From Thermoanaerobaculia bacterium (GTDB lineage: Bacteria > Acidobacteriota > Thermoanaerobaculia > Multivoradales > JAGPDF01), in NCBI GenBank assembly GCA_018057705.1, contig JAGPDF010000014.1, positions 20,263 to 84,262 on the forward strand: a DNA stretch of 64,000 bases, written 5' to 3'. The notes beneath the pieces are model-generated. The model was not told the DNA's origin. It ran no database searches and was given only the letters and a program-made list of their open reading frames with translations. This document shows positions 42,133 to 51,529 of the stretch, in pieces (position 1 is the first letter of the stretch; every line of letters begins with the position of its first letter). The translations under genes and the position numbers were made by a program.

Positions 42133-43536
42133 TCAGAATCCCGACCAGCGCGCGCGATTGCCGCCCTCGAAGCCGTCGGCGAAGAGGTAGGCGTTCTCGG
42201 TGCGCATGAGGAAACCCGAGGCGTCGCCACCGCTGTCGAAGGCGTGGCCGACGAGGACCGGCCGGCCGCCCCAAAGGACGAGATCGGCGACCTGCTGGCC
42301 CGTGCCACCGCCGAGGTCGATGTCGTAGGCCTCGCCGCCGCCGGTTTCGGAGCCGAAGGTAGGGTCGCTGTTGTAGCTGCCGGGAAACAGAGCGTACCGG
42401 CGCATGCGCAGGGTGTCGAACGACAGACCCTCGCGGGCAGAGAGGAAGCGCTCGTCCCCCTGAAAGACCAGTTGGCCGACGCTCTCGGGGGGCGAGGCCG
42501 AGGTCGAGAAGACGCCGTCGTCGTCGAAGTGGATCAGCAGCCAGTCGCTGCCTCTCTGGACGGAGGCGAGGGATGTCCCCGTACCCGGGAGCGTCAGCAG
42601 GTCGCCCGCGATGGTATCGGTCGCGTCATCGATGCCGGAGTCCTGGATCGTCATGAGGCCATTCGCGCCGAAGGCGGCGTCGAGCGCGCCGGCGGCCGTG
42701 TAGCGGAGCGCCATCACGTCGAGATCGCTCGTCGTGCCGGCCTCGCGCCGGGTCATCAGGAGGAGAATCCGGCCCTGGTCGTCGACCGTCATCGTGGCGC
42801 CGGACTGGAGCGTTCCCAGAGCCGCCGACGTGACCTCGCGAATTCCGGTGCCCGGCGCGCCGAAGTTGGGGTCGAGGGAGCCCGCGGCCGTCAGTCCGAG
42901 GAGGAAGTAGCGATAGTTCGAGATCGCCACCGTGGCGCGCAGGAGGGCGACGATCCGGGGAGCGCCGACGGCTCCGGTTTCGGGCCGGATCTCGGCCAGC
43001 GCGGCGATGAGACAGCTCTCCGGATTGCAGTAGGCCTGTGTGTCGAAGAGTTGGAAGCCGTCGGTGGAGAAGTCCTCGTCGAGCGTGCAGCCGGGCTGGT
43101 CGATCTCGTAGCGCGCCACCAGGGCGTGCAGGCGCGAAGCGGCGCCCTGGAAGTTCACCCAGCCGCCAACGAGGAGGTTCCCGGAGGAATCGACGATCGC
43201 GGCCTCTCCGCCGGATTCGTCGGTGAAGGCGCCGTAGGCGCTCGTCGAGTCCAGGCAGACGCGATCGCTGCGGAGCTCGCCGTCCCCGTCCACGGCCTGG
43301 AAGTGGAGGCTCCGCGTGCCGGCCGGAAAGTCGTAGTCGCCGACGCCGTAGAGCAGGTCGCTGGTCGCGACGGCGGTCTCCAGGAAGACCCGGCCCGACC
43401 CCTGCCAGGTGGCGAAGCCATCGCCTTCGCCCCAGGCGGTGGCGAGCGCGCCGTCGTATTGGGCGGCAATCGGGCTCGCGCCCGAGGCTGCCAGTAGAGC
43501 GATCGTCCACAGCGGGAGTGACTTCGCGAGCGGCAT
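42133..43536 (-). CDS. Secreted delta-60-type repeat protein with DGFE tag
   Basis: 467 residues from ATG 43536. Signal peptide (SLPLWTIALLAASGASPIAAQ). Delta-60 type units are visible, e.g. GSLDPNFGAPGTGIREV and GALDAAFGANGLMTI. It contains several Cys residues in an insertion (CLDS, GCTLDE, YCNPESCL). It ends LFADGFEGGNRARWSGF. It precedes the PD40 gene at 40386-42074 on the same strand by 58 bp, but each has its own promoter element. Confidence 0.83.
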   Translation of the reverse strand: MPLAKSLPLWTIALLAASGASPIAAQYDGALATAWGEGDGFATWQGSGRVFLETAVATSDLLYGVGDYDFPAGTRSLHFQAVDGDGELRSDRVCLDSTSAYGAFTDESGGEAAIVDSSGNLLVGGWVNFQGAASRLHALVARYEIDQPGCTLDEDFSTDGFQLFDTQAYCNPESCLIAALAEIRPETGAVGAPRIVALLRATVAISNYRYFLLGLTAAGSLDPNFGAPGTGIREVTSAALGTLQSGATMTVDDQGRILLLMTRREAGTTSDLDVMALRYTAAGALDAAFGANGLMTIQDSGIDDATDTIAGDLLTLPGTGTSLASVQRGSDWLLIHFDDDGVFSTSASPPESVGQLVFQGDERFLSAREGLSFDTLRMRRYALFPGSYNSDPTFGSETGGGEAYDIDLGGGTGQQVADLVLWGGRPVLVGHAFDSGGDASGFLMRTENAYLFADGFEGGNRARWSGF

Positions 43537-43555
43537 AGGGTTGGACCTCACCCTG

Positions 43556-43584
43556 CTACCGCGATTCGACCGCCGCAGGGGACA
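43556..43584 (-). promoter_or_regulatory. Promoter element TGTC-N19-CGGTAG (class II)
   Basis: TGTCCCC with TGTC at 43581-43584 (minus strand) and CGGTAG at 43556-43561, 19 bases apart, then GGTGAGG and ATG 43536 after 19 bases. It is nearly superimposable on 32901-32929, which serves a gene of a different fold. Confidence 0.55.
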
Positions 43585-43656
43585 GGCCGCAAAGGACAAG
43601 CAAGTCCGGGAGGGCGCTCCCTCGCCCGGGCGCCTCGCCGGTGAGCCGTCGCCGGG

Positions 43657-44547
43657 TCAGTCTTGTGCGAGTGCCCGCCTCGCCGCAGCAAGGTCGGCAG
43701 GGACGAGAACCGGCTTCGGCCAGGCGAGGTCGAGGCCTTCGATCGCCGCGACGAGGGTCTGCGAGATGACCAGGCGGGTGAACCACTTGTGGTCGGCGGG
43801 TACGACGAACCAGGGGGCGTGCGGCGCGGCGGTGGCGCGGATCGCCGCCTCGTAGGATTTCATGTAGGCGTCCCAGTGCTCGCGCTCGCGGACGTCGCCG
43901 AGGGCGAACTTCCAGTTCTTCTCCGGCTCGTCCAGCCGGGCGAGGAATCGCGCCTTCTGCTCCTCCTTCGAAATGTGGAGGAAGAACTTGAGGATGAGAT
44001 AGCCCTGGCGGGCGAAGTAGCGCTCGAACGCGGCGATGTCCTCGAGGCGCTCCTCCCAGATCGACTTCGTGACCAGCTCCTTCGGCAGGTGCTGGCCGGC
44101 GAGAATCGGCGGGTGCACGCGCACGACCAGCGTCTCCTCGTAGTAGGAGCGGTTGAAGATACCGATGCGGCCGCGCTCGGGGAGGCACTTCGACGTCCGC
44201 CAGAGGAAGTCGTGATCGAGCTCTTCGGCCGAGGGCGCCTTGAAGGAGAAGACCTGGCAGCCCTGCGGGTTGATGCCCGACATCACATGCTCGATCGCGC
44301 CGTCCTTGCCGGCCGCGTCCATCGCCTGAAAGATCAGCAGCACGCCCCACTGGTCCTGGGCGTAGAGCATCTCCTGCAGCTCGTCCAGGCGCGCGACGTC
44401 TTTCGCGAGTGCGGCCCGGGCCTCCTTCTCCTTGAGCCCGAGGGTGTCCTGCGGGTCGATGCCGCGCAGCTTGAAGCCCTTGCTGGAGGTGACGGCGTAG
44501 CGCTTTAGCATCCTCCGGGTCAACGTCTCCTGCTTCGATTTCGCCAT
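43657..44547 (-). CDS. ppk2: Polyphosphate kinase 2, class III-like
   Basis: 296 residues from ATG 44547. Walker A AMDAAGKD (75-82), then HVMSGINPQGCQVFSFKAPS, LDHDFLWRTSKCLPERGRIG and FNRSYYEETLVVRVHP, the last containing the Walker B/lid region. These match class III PPK2, known for making ADP and ATP from AMP or ADP with polyphosphate. The protein is cytosolic. It is divergent from the 23-haem cytochrome gene across 123 bases. No exopolyphosphatase or ppk1 is nearby. Confidence 0.9.
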   Translation of the reverse strand: MAKSKQETLTRRMLKRYAVTSSKGFKLRGIDPQDTLGLKEKEARAALAKDVARLDELQEMLYAQDQWGVLLIFQAMDAAGKDGAIEHVMSGINPQGCQVFSFKAPSAEELDHDFLWRTSKCLPERGRIGIFNRSYYEETLVVRVHPPILAGQHLPKELVTKSIWEERLEDIAAFERYFARQGYLILKFFLHISKEEQKARFLARLDEPEKNWKFALGDVREREHWDAYMKSYEAAIRATAAPHAPWFVVPADHKWFTRLVISQTLVAAIEGLDLAWPKPVLVPADLAAARRALAQD

Positions 44548-44670
44548 CGATACTCCGGGCTTCTCCCCAGGCGGGCTGCGGTGGCTGGACAATTGCGGGG
44601 AGTATCCTACCGGGATACCGCCCTCCAATCGGGTAGTGACCGGATGGCGTGCCTGAAGTAGTTTTCCGAC

Positions 44671-47600
44671 ATGGCACTCTCGCCCAGATTCCGCTTCGGC
44701 GCGCTCTCCGGCGCCTGCTTCCTTCTTCTCGCAGCCGGGCTCATCGGTGGCTCCGCAGCGCCGGCTGTCGCGCAGGAATCCCCCTGCGCCGAGTGCCACG
44801 ACGACGTTCCTCTCGACGCCACCCCGCACGCCGAGCTCGCCTGCCTCGACTGCCACCCCGGTTTCGACGCCGATCCGCATCCGGAAGCGCTGCCGGCCAA
44901 GCCCTACGCAGTCTGCGCCGAGTGCCACGATGCCGGCGAGAAGCTCGCAGCGAGTGTCCACGGTGGGGCCGGAAAAGCTGCGCCCTCCTGTCGCGAGTGC
45001 CACGGCGCCGGACACAAGATCCTGCCGGCCGAGAACGCCGCTTCCCTCGCGGGCCCGGGCCACATCACGGCGACCTGTGCACAATGCCACCAGGCGGAGG
45101 CAAAGACGGCGGCGCGTGGCATCCACGCCGTCCTGCAGGGAGACCGCCCCAACGCGACTTGCGTCGACTGCCACAGCGCGCCGCACGAGATCGCCAAAGC
45201 CGCGAGCTCCGCGAGCGCCGCGAAGGCGCTGGCCTCCTGCAGCACCTGTCACGCCGCGGTCGCCACGGAGCAGCACGCCAGCCTCCACGGCAAGGCGGCG
45301 GCGCGCGGCGACGCGCTCGCTCCGACCTGTCTCACCTGCCACGGCGGCCACGGCATCCTCTCGCACAAGGACGCGAAGTCGCCGGTCGCGGTGATGAACA
45401 TCCCGCTCCTGTGCGGCAAGTGCCACCGGGAGGGCAGCGAGGTCTCGCTGACGCACGACATTCCCCAGGAGAACATCCTCGAGAACTACGCCGACTCGAT
45501 CCACGGCGAGGGGCTCTTCCAGAAGGGCCTGACGGTCACCGCGGTCTGCACCTCCTGCCACTCGGCGCACAACATCCTGCCGCACGGCGACCCCAAGTCG
45601 ACGATCAACGCCAAGAACGTGGTTGCGACCTGCACCCAGTGCCACGCCCAGATCGAGCTCGTGCATCGCAAGGTCATCGAGGGTCATCTCTGGGAGAGCG
45701 CGCCGAACCAGATTCCGGTCTGCGTCGACTGCCACGAGCCGCACAAAGTGCGCCGTGTCTTCTACAGCGCCGGAATGGCGAACCAGGACTGCCTCACCTG
45801 CCACGCCAAACCCGACCTCGCGGTCGAGCGCGACGGCAAGCAGGTCTCGCTCTACACCGATCCGGACGCCTACGCCGCCTCGACGCATGCCAAGACCGCC
45901 TGCGCGCAGTGCCACACCGAGGTGACACCGTCGCACACGCGGCCTTGCGAGACCATCACCAGGAAGGTCGACTGCGGCGTCTGCCATGCGGCGCAGGTGG
46001 AGCAGTACCAGATCAGCATCCACGGCACGCTCGCCGCGAAGAACGATCCGGACGCCCCGGGGTGCCTCGACTGCCATTCGCCGCACGCCACCAAGTCCAA
46101 GAACGAGCCGCTCTCGCCGACCTTCGCCCGCAACGTCCCGACGCTCTGCGCGCGCTGTCACCGGGTGGGTGCGCAGGCGGCGGTCCGCATCCACGGGGAG
46201 ACCGCGGACATCGTCGGCAGCTACGCCGACTCGATTCACGGCCAGGGACTCACCGAGTCCGGCCTCGTCGTCACCGCGACCTGCGTCAACTGCCATTCGT
46301 CGCACGGCGAGCTGCCGCCCGACGATCCACGCTCGACCGTCAACCGGGCGAATCTCCCGGACACCTGCGGCAAGTGCCACTACGGGGTCAAGGAAGCGTT
46401 CGCCACGAGCATCCACGCCACCGGCGAACCGAAAGACGGTGAGCACCTGCCGGTCTGCGAGGACTGCCACAGCTCGCACAACATCTCGCGCCTCGATCTT
46501 CCCGGCGCCCGCACGAAGATGCTCAGCCAGTGCGGCGGCTGTCACAAGGAGCAGGCCGAGACCTTCTTCGAGACCTTCCACGGCAAGGTCTCCCAGCTGG
46601 GTGGCGAGTCTTCGGCGAAGTGCTCCGACTGCCACGGCAAGCACAACATTCTCAAGCCCACCGACCCGGCCTCGACTCTGTCGCGCGACAACGTCGTCGC
46701 GACCTGCGCCCAGTGCCACCCCGGTGCCAATCGGCGCTTCGCGGGCTACCTGACCCACGCCACGCACCATGACCGCGACAAGTACCCCTGGCTCTATTGG
46801 GTCTTCCGCGCCATGACCGCGCTGCTCGTCGGCACCCTGACCTTCGCGGTCTTCCACACGGTCGCCTGGCTCGTCCGGCTCTTCCTGTCGCGCGACCAGT
46901 GGCGGCACATGAAGGCCGCCTCGCGGCTCGAGGGCCAGGCGAAGCTCTACCAGCGCTTCACCGCCTTCCAGCGCCTGCAGCACGTCGCGATGATGATCTC
47001 GTTCTTCACCCTGGCGATCACCGGCATGGCGCTCAAGTTCTCCTACGCCGCCTGGGCCCAGGGCTTCTCGCGGGCCTTCGGCGGCTTCGAGGCGATGGGC
47101 ATCGTGCACCGGCTCGGGGCGGTCGCCCTGATCATCGTCTTCTGCGTGCACGTCTGGGATGTGCGGCGCCAGAAGATCGCCTCGGGACGGACTTGGCTGC
47201 AGACGATTCTCGGTCCGGGCTCGATCCTCTTCACGCCGCGCGATCTCAAGGAGTTCATCGGCTCGATCAAGTGGTTCTTCGGCCTCGGGCCGCGGCCGAA
47301 CTACGGGCGCTTCACCTACTGGGAGAAGTTCGACTACTTCGCGGTCTTCTGGGGCGTGCTGGTGATCGGCTCGACCGGCTTCGCGCTCTGGTTCCCCGAG
47401 CTCTTCACCCGGGTCATGCCGGGTTGGACGATCAACGTCGCGACGATCATCCATAGCGACGAGGCGCTGCTCGCCGTGGGGTTCATCTTCACGATCCACT
47501 TCTTCAACACGCACTTCCGGCCGGACAAGTTCCCGATGGACCCGGTCATCTTCACCGGTCGTGTGCCGCTCGAGGAGCTGAAGCACGACAAGCCGGACGA

Positions 47601-47763
47601 ATACGCCCAGATGGTGGCGAGCGGCGAGCTCGAGGAGCACATGGTCGGTCCGATCGCGAAGCCCGTCGAGCGCATCTTCCGGATCTTCGGCTTCATCGCT
47701 CTCACGATCGGTCTGACGCTGATCGGACTGATCATCTACGCCATGTTGTTCAGTTATCAATGA
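44671..47763 (+). CDS. 23-haem c-type cytochrome fused to membrane b-type cytochrome (CbcL-like)
   Basis: 1030 residues. The signal peptide (CFLLLAAGLIGGSAAPAVAQ) exports a periplasmic domain with 23 CXXCH motifs, from CAECH at about residue 39 to CAQCH near 684. From about residue 705 there are six hydrophobic segments with conserved histidines (RLQHVAMM, GIVHRLG, FCVHVWD, TIIHSDE, FTIHFFNTHF), typical of a di-haem FdnI/HydC-like cytochrome b. Geobacter CbcL has the same c/b fusion with far fewer haems. Expected role: oxidise quinol in the membrane and pass electrons to periplasmic or outer-surface carriers. Residues 220-400 and 465-640 are internally duplicated. The start lacks a clear ribosome binding site. 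Confidence 0.88.
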   Translation: MALSPRFRFGALSGACFLLLAAGLIGGSAAPAVAQESPCAECHDDVPLDATPHAELACLDCHPGFDADPHPEALPAKPYAVCAECHDAGEKLAASVHGGAGKAAPSCRECHGAGHKILPAENAASLAGPGHITATCAQCHQAEAKTAARGIHAVLQGDRPNATCVDCHSAPHEIAKAASSASAAKALASCSTCHAAVATEQHASLHGKAAARGDALAPTCLTCHGGHGILSHKDAKSPVAVMNIPLLCGKCHREGSEVSLTHDIPQENILENYADSIHGEGLFQKGLTVTAVCTSCHSAHNILPHGDPKSTINAKNVVATCTQCHAQIELVHRKVIEGHLWESAPNQIPVCVDCHEPHKVRRVFYSAGMANQDCLTCHAKPDLAVERDGKQVSLYTDPDAYAASTHAKTACAQCHTEVTPSHTRPCETITRKVDCGVCHAAQVEQYQISIHGTLAAKNDPDAPGCLDCHSPHATKSKNEPLSPTFARNVPTLCARCHRVGAQAAVRIHGETADIVGSYADSIHGQGLTESGLVVTATCVNCHSSHGELPPDDPRSTVNRANLPDTCGKCHYGVKEAFATSIHATGEPKDGEHLPVCEDCHSSHNISRLDLPGARTKMLSQCGGCHKEQAETFFETFHGKVSQLGGESSAKCSDCHGKHNILKPTDPASTLSRDNVVATCAQCHPGANRRFAGYLTHATHHDRDKYPWLYWVFRAMTALLVGTLTFAVFHTVAWLVRLFLSRDQWRHMKAASRLEGQAKLYQRFTAFQRLQHVAMMISFFTLAITGMALKFSYAAWAQGFSRAFGGFEAMGIVHRLGAVALIIVFCVHVWDVRRQKIASGRTWLQTILGPGSILFTPRDLKEFIGSIKWFFGLGPRPNYGRFTYWEKFDYFAVFWGVLVIGSTGFALWFPELFTRVMPGWTINVATIIHSDEALLAVGFIFTIHFFNTHFRPDKFPMDPVIFTGRVPLEELKHDKPDEYAQMVASGELEEHMVGPIAKPVERIFRIFGFIALTIGLTLIGLIIYAMLFSYQ

Positions 47764-47834
47764 GTCGAATCTGAAGTCGCTGAGTTCACGGCGCCTTTTC
47801 GAGCCCGAGGACTCCGGCACTTCTGGAGGTCATC

Positions 47835-49757
47835 ATGCGCTCTGGATCCTCTGTAGCTGGTTACCTGTCGGTCTTCGCCGCGCTGGCCCTGGCCCTCGGT
47901 GGAGCGGGAGCGGCTCGTGCCGCGGAGGAGTGCCTCGAGTGCCACAGTACGGTCGACAACGTCGGCGAGGAGCGTCTGGTCGTCGACGAGACGAGGTGGA
48001 CGGCGACCGTGCACGGCGCGGCCGGGGCGAGCTGCGCCGATTGTCACGCCGGGAAGGCCGAGTATCCGCACGCCGCCGACGAGCCGCGCGCGGCCTGCAC
48101 GAACTGCCACAGTGACGCCGAGGAGGCGCTCGCCGCGAGCGTCCACCACAAGGCCGACCCGGCGGGAGCCAAGCGGCCCGACTGCCTGAGCTGCCACGGC
48201 GAGCTGCATAGGATGGCTCCGGTCTCCGACGAAGCCTCCCTGGTGCATCCCAAGCGGCTCGCCCAGACCTGCGGCAAGTGCCATGCGGACCCCGAGCTGG
48301 GGGCCCAGGCGGGGGTCAAGCTGGTGCAGCCACTCGCGGCCTACGAGGCGAGCGTGCACGCCGGTGGCGTCGCCCGCGGTGAGCACGCTGCGACCTGCAG
48401 CGACTGCCACGGCAGCCATGGCATCCTGCCGGCCGACGACGCGCAGTCGCAGGTGAACCGCAAGAACGTTCCCGCGACCTGCGCCGCCTGCCATGCCGAC
48501 GTCGCCAAGGCGTACGGCGAGAGCGTCCACGGCGTTGCGGCGGCGGCGGGAATCGGCGAGTCGCCGGTCTGCACCGACTGCCACGGCGAGCACCGCATCC
48601 TCGGGCCGGGCGACCAGGGCTCGCCGGTCTACGCCTCGAACGTCCCCAAGATGACCTGCGGGCGCTGCCACGGCGACCTGCGCGTGACCGAGAAGTTCGG
48701 CATGAAGAACACGGCGGTCGAGGCGTTCGACGACAGCTTCCACGGTCTTGCCGGACGATCGGGCGACATCAAGGTGGCCAACTGCGCCTCCTGCCACGGC
48801 GTGCACGACATCCTGCCGTCGAGCGATCCGCGTTCGCACATCCACCCGGACAGGATCGCCGCCACCTGCGGCAGCTGCCATCCCGGCGCCGGCGCGAGCT
48901 TCGCGATCGGCGCCGTACACGTGCTGCCGGGCGACAAGGAGGAGAGCCATCCGTCGGTCTACTGGACGCGGATCGTCTACCTCTGGCTGATCGGTCTGAC
49001 CATCGGCGGGATGCTCCTTCACAACGGCCTCGACTTCTACCGCAAGGCGAGGGGCGCCCGCTTCCTGCGCAATCTGCCGCTTCTCGACGACGCGCCGGTG
49101 CGGATGAGCGGCTGGTTCCGGATCTCGCACGGGCTCCTCGCCTCGAGCTTCATCGTGCTGGTCTATTCGGGCTTCGCCTTGAAATACCCGGAGGCCTGGT
49201 GGTCGCGCCTCGCGACCTTCGGCAATCCTCTGGTCGACCTGCGCGGCGGCATCCATCGGATCGCCGGCGTGATCATGCTCGGAGTCGGCGTGATGCACGT
49301 CGTGCACCTCTTCCTGTCGCGCGGCGCGCGCGCCTGCATCAGCGCGATGGTGCGGCCGGGGATGGCCGATATCCACGAGCTCAAGGAGAAGGTCGCCTAT
49401 CTCGCCGGCCGCCACCCGGAGCCGCCCGAGACCCCGTGGGTCGGCTACCCCGAGAAGATGGAGTACCTGGCGGTCGTCTGGGGCACCTTCGTCATGGGCG
49501 CCACCGGCTTCATCCTCTGGTTCCCGGACATCGTCCTGCGGGTCGCGCCGAAGTGGGTGACCGACCTCGCGACGGTGATCCACCTCTACGAGGCGATCCT
49601 CGCGGCACTCGCCATCCTGGTCTGGCACTTCTACCTGGTGATCTTCGACCCGATGGTCTACCCGCTCGACACCGCGGCGATCGACGGCCGCCAGACCCCC
49701 GGCCGCGCCTGGGAACGCCGGAACGCCAAGGTGCCGGGCAAGAGCGACAAGGCGTAG
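47835..49757 (+). CDS. 11-haem c-type cytochrome fused to membrane b-type cytochrome
   Basis: 640 residues, start ATG 47835 after a GGAGG. The signal peptide (GYLSVFAALALALGGAGAARAA) precedes 11 CXXCH motifs (CLECH through CGSCH), then from about residue 375 five transmembrane helices with His pairs (RISHGLL, IHRIAGV, HVVHLFL, TVIHLYE, LVWHFYL). It is a shorter relative of the preceding gene, 71 bp downstream and likely co-transcribed. It lacks the sixth C-terminal helix. Likely a quinol-linked electron transfer protein; acceptor unknown. Confidence 0.88.
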   Translation: MRSGSSVAGYLSVFAALALALGGAGAARAAEECLECHSTVDNVGEERLVVDETRWTATVHGAAGASCADCHAGKAEYPHAADEPRAACTNCHSDAEEALAASVHHKADPAGAKRPDCLSCHGELHRMAPVSDEASLVHPKRLAQTCGKCHADPELGAQAGVKLVQPLAAYEASVHAGGVARGEHAATCSDCHGSHGILPADDAQSQVNRKNVPATCAACHADVAKAYGESVHGVAAAAGIGESPVCTDCHGEHRILGPGDQGSPVYASNVPKMTCGRCHGDLRVTEKFGMKNTAVEAFDDSFHGLAGRSGDIKVANCASCHGVHDILPSSDPRSHIHPDRIAATCGSCHPGAGASFAIGAVHVLPGDKEESHPSVYWTRIVYLWLIGLTIGGMLLHNGLDFYRKARGARFLRNLPLLDDAPVRMSGWFRISHGLLASSFIVLVYSGFALKYPEAWWSRLATFGNPLVDLRGGIHRIAGVIMLGVGVMHVVHLFLSRGARACISAMVRPGMADIHELKEKVAYLAGRHPEPPETPWVGYPEKMEYLAVVWGTFVMGATGFILWFPDIVLRVAPKWVTDLATVIHLYEAILAALAILVWHFYLVIFDPMVYPLDTAAIDGRQTPGRAWERRNAKVPGKSDKA

Positions 49758-49772
49758 CGCCTCCGCAAGTCC

Positions 49773-49803
49773 AGGATGCGTTTCGCTTCGCTTCCCGCAT
49801 CCT
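49773..49803. terminator. Hairpin between convergent cytochrome genes
   Basis: AGGATGCG (49773-49780) and CGCATCCT (49796-49803) form an 8-bp stem with a 15-base loop, followed at 49853-49858 by a T run. It lies between the 11-haem gene and the converging heptahaem gene and may terminate either. Confidence 0.45.
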
Positions 49804-49885
49804 ACGGGCTCGCCAATGCGAATGCCGTTCGGGAAAACCGTGCCTGTCCCTCTTTTTTCGCCCGCTCCGCGGCCCCTCGTCTACC

Positions 49886-51400
49886 TCAGGGCTTCACGCC
49901 CGTGTGGCACTCGTAGCAGCCGGTCGACTGCCACTCGTCTCCGATGTCTTCCGGGTGCTCGAAGGGGAGGCCGTCCTGGGTGGCCGCGATGGCGGCGCGC
50001 TCGCCGCTGCCCTGGGTGAGGATGGTGTGGCAGGCGGTGCACTCGCGGGTCAGTGCGACGCCATCTTCCGAGGCGTGGTTGCCGTCGTGGCAGCGCATGC
50101 AGCCGGGGCTGGTGAAGTGGCCGATGTTGACCGGGTAAGCGGCCCAGTTCGCCTTCATCGCCGGGAAGATGTTCTGGCTGTAGGCGTTCTGGGTGGCGAC
50201 GACCGCGCGATCGATCGCCACCTGGTGCCTGGCATACTCCTCCGGACGATCCTTGCGGTAGCCGTCGGTGATCCGGGAAGCGATCTGCTGCATCGCCTCG
50301 TCCTTGGTCGCATACTCCGCGGCCATCGCCTCGACCGCGGCGGCCTTGATGCCGGGAATCGCCGGGTCGATTTCGCGCGTCAGCATCGCTTCGTTGATCG
50401 CAACCTCCGGCGACCGGAAGATGTGGCTCGGCCGGTTGTGGCAGTCCATGCAGTCCATCACTCGCGGCTCGGCAGCGGTGACTTCGGCATCGGTGATCGG
50501 ATCCGTCGAGTCCTTGTAAACGGTGACGCGGCCGGTCTTGCGATCCGTGACGCGGATCCAGGGGATCTCCTGCCGCTCCTCGTCGCGCGCGATGTACTCC
50601 ACCTTGACGCCGATGTTCATGTGCCAGTGGATGCCCGCGGCCTGACCGGATGCGGGGTCACCGCCGCCGACCTTGATCAGCATGTTGACCGGCCAGTGGG
50701 TGTTCGCCTCGTCGTACATGTAGTGATTGAACTGGCGGGTCACGCCGCCGTAGATGTGCTCGGGCCAGTGGCACTGCTCGCAGGTATCCTGCGCCGGGCG
50801 CAGGCTGTGAACCGGGGTCGGAATCGGGCGCGGGTACTTGTTCGCTGCCACGGAGTAGATCTGGTAAGCGCCCGAGAGCTTCGACTTGACGAACCAGCCG
50901 GCGCCCTCGCCGACGTGGCACTGGGCGCAGGCAACGCGCGCGTGCGGACTGTTCTGGTAAGTCGTGTACTCGGGCTCCATCACCTCGTGGCAGGTGACGC
51001 CGCAGAACTCGACCGACTCGCTGTGGTGGTAGGCGCCGTAGCTGCCCATCGCGGAGAGGACGAGGAAGACCAGGGTGCTGATGGAGAAGATCAGGACCGC
51101 GTGGCGGTGTTTGACGTTGTTCAGGTCGAGGATCGGGAAGCGGGCCGCCTGGGGGGCGCCTTCACGCTTCCAGAGGCGGGCCGTCCTCCACATGCCCAGA
51201 GGCACCAGGAGGAGGCCGGTGATCATGATCCCCGGCAGGACCATGTAGAGGAAGATGCCGAAGTACGGGTTCGACCCGGTTTCGATGAACAGGCTCGAGG
51301 CGAGCAGCAGCACCAGCGTCAACGCCGAAATCAGCGCCAGGGCCATGCCGAGGGCGCTGATCCAGTTGTAGGCCAGCCGGGGAACTCTCATCTTCATCAT
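49886..51400 (-). CDS. Heptahaem NapC/NirT-family cytochrome, ImcH-like
   Basis: 504 residues, ATG 51400 after AGGAGAG (51397 and 51391 are alternatives). Three N-terminal transmembrane helices lie at about 18-38, 46-71 and 100-121. The first haem site is atypical: C133-GVT-C137-H, a CX3CH, followed by CAQCH, CEQCH, CMDCH, CMRCH, CTACH and CYECH, giving seven. EFCGVTCHEVM and the next NSPHARVACAQCH follow the NapC/NrfH quinol-site pattern. Geobacter ImcH, an inner-membrane quinol oxidase for extracellular electron transfer, has similar size and haem number. It converges on the two c/b fusion genes. Confidence 0.87.
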   Translation of the reverse strand: MMKMRVPRLAYNWISALGMALALISALTLVLLLASSLFIETGSNPYFGIFLYMVLPGIMITGLLLVPLGMWRTARLWKREGAPQAARFPILDLNNVKHRHAVLIFSISTLVFLVLSAMGSYGAYHHSESVEFCGVTCHEVMEPEYTTYQNSPHARVACAQCHVGEGAGWFVKSKLSGAYQIYSVAANKYPRPIPTPVHSLRPAQDTCEQCHWPEHIYGGVTRQFNHYMYDEANTHWPVNMLIKVGGGDPASGQAAGIHWHMNIGVKVEYIARDEERQEIPWIRVTDRKTGRVTVYKDSTDPITDAEVTAAEPRVMDCMDCHNRPSHIFRSPEVAINEAMLTREIDPAIPGIKAAAVEAMAAEYATKDEAMQQIASRITDGYRKDRPEEYARHQVAIDRAVVATQNAYSQNIFPAMKANWAAYPVNIGHFTSPGCMRCHDGNHASEDGVALTRECTACHTILTQGSGERAAIAATQDGLPFEHPEDIGDEWQSTGCYECHTGVKP

Positions 51401-51529
51401 GGTCTCTCCTGCGGAAGCATAGACGCAGCCTGGGTCCAAAGGAACTTACCCGTGGGAGCCAGGGCCGGGTCGGAAGTGCGCAGCCTACCGGGATCGCTGT
51501 AGGCTTGCCCCGCCTGAAAGGGCGAGGCG

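Noticed and set aside
44548..47820. Antisense frame of over 1000 codons opposite the 23-haem cytochrome
   Set aside because: Composition is dominated by Arg, Asp, Val and Gly repeats generated by the CXXCH-rich opposite strand. Only the part at 43657-44547 (PPK2) is real.
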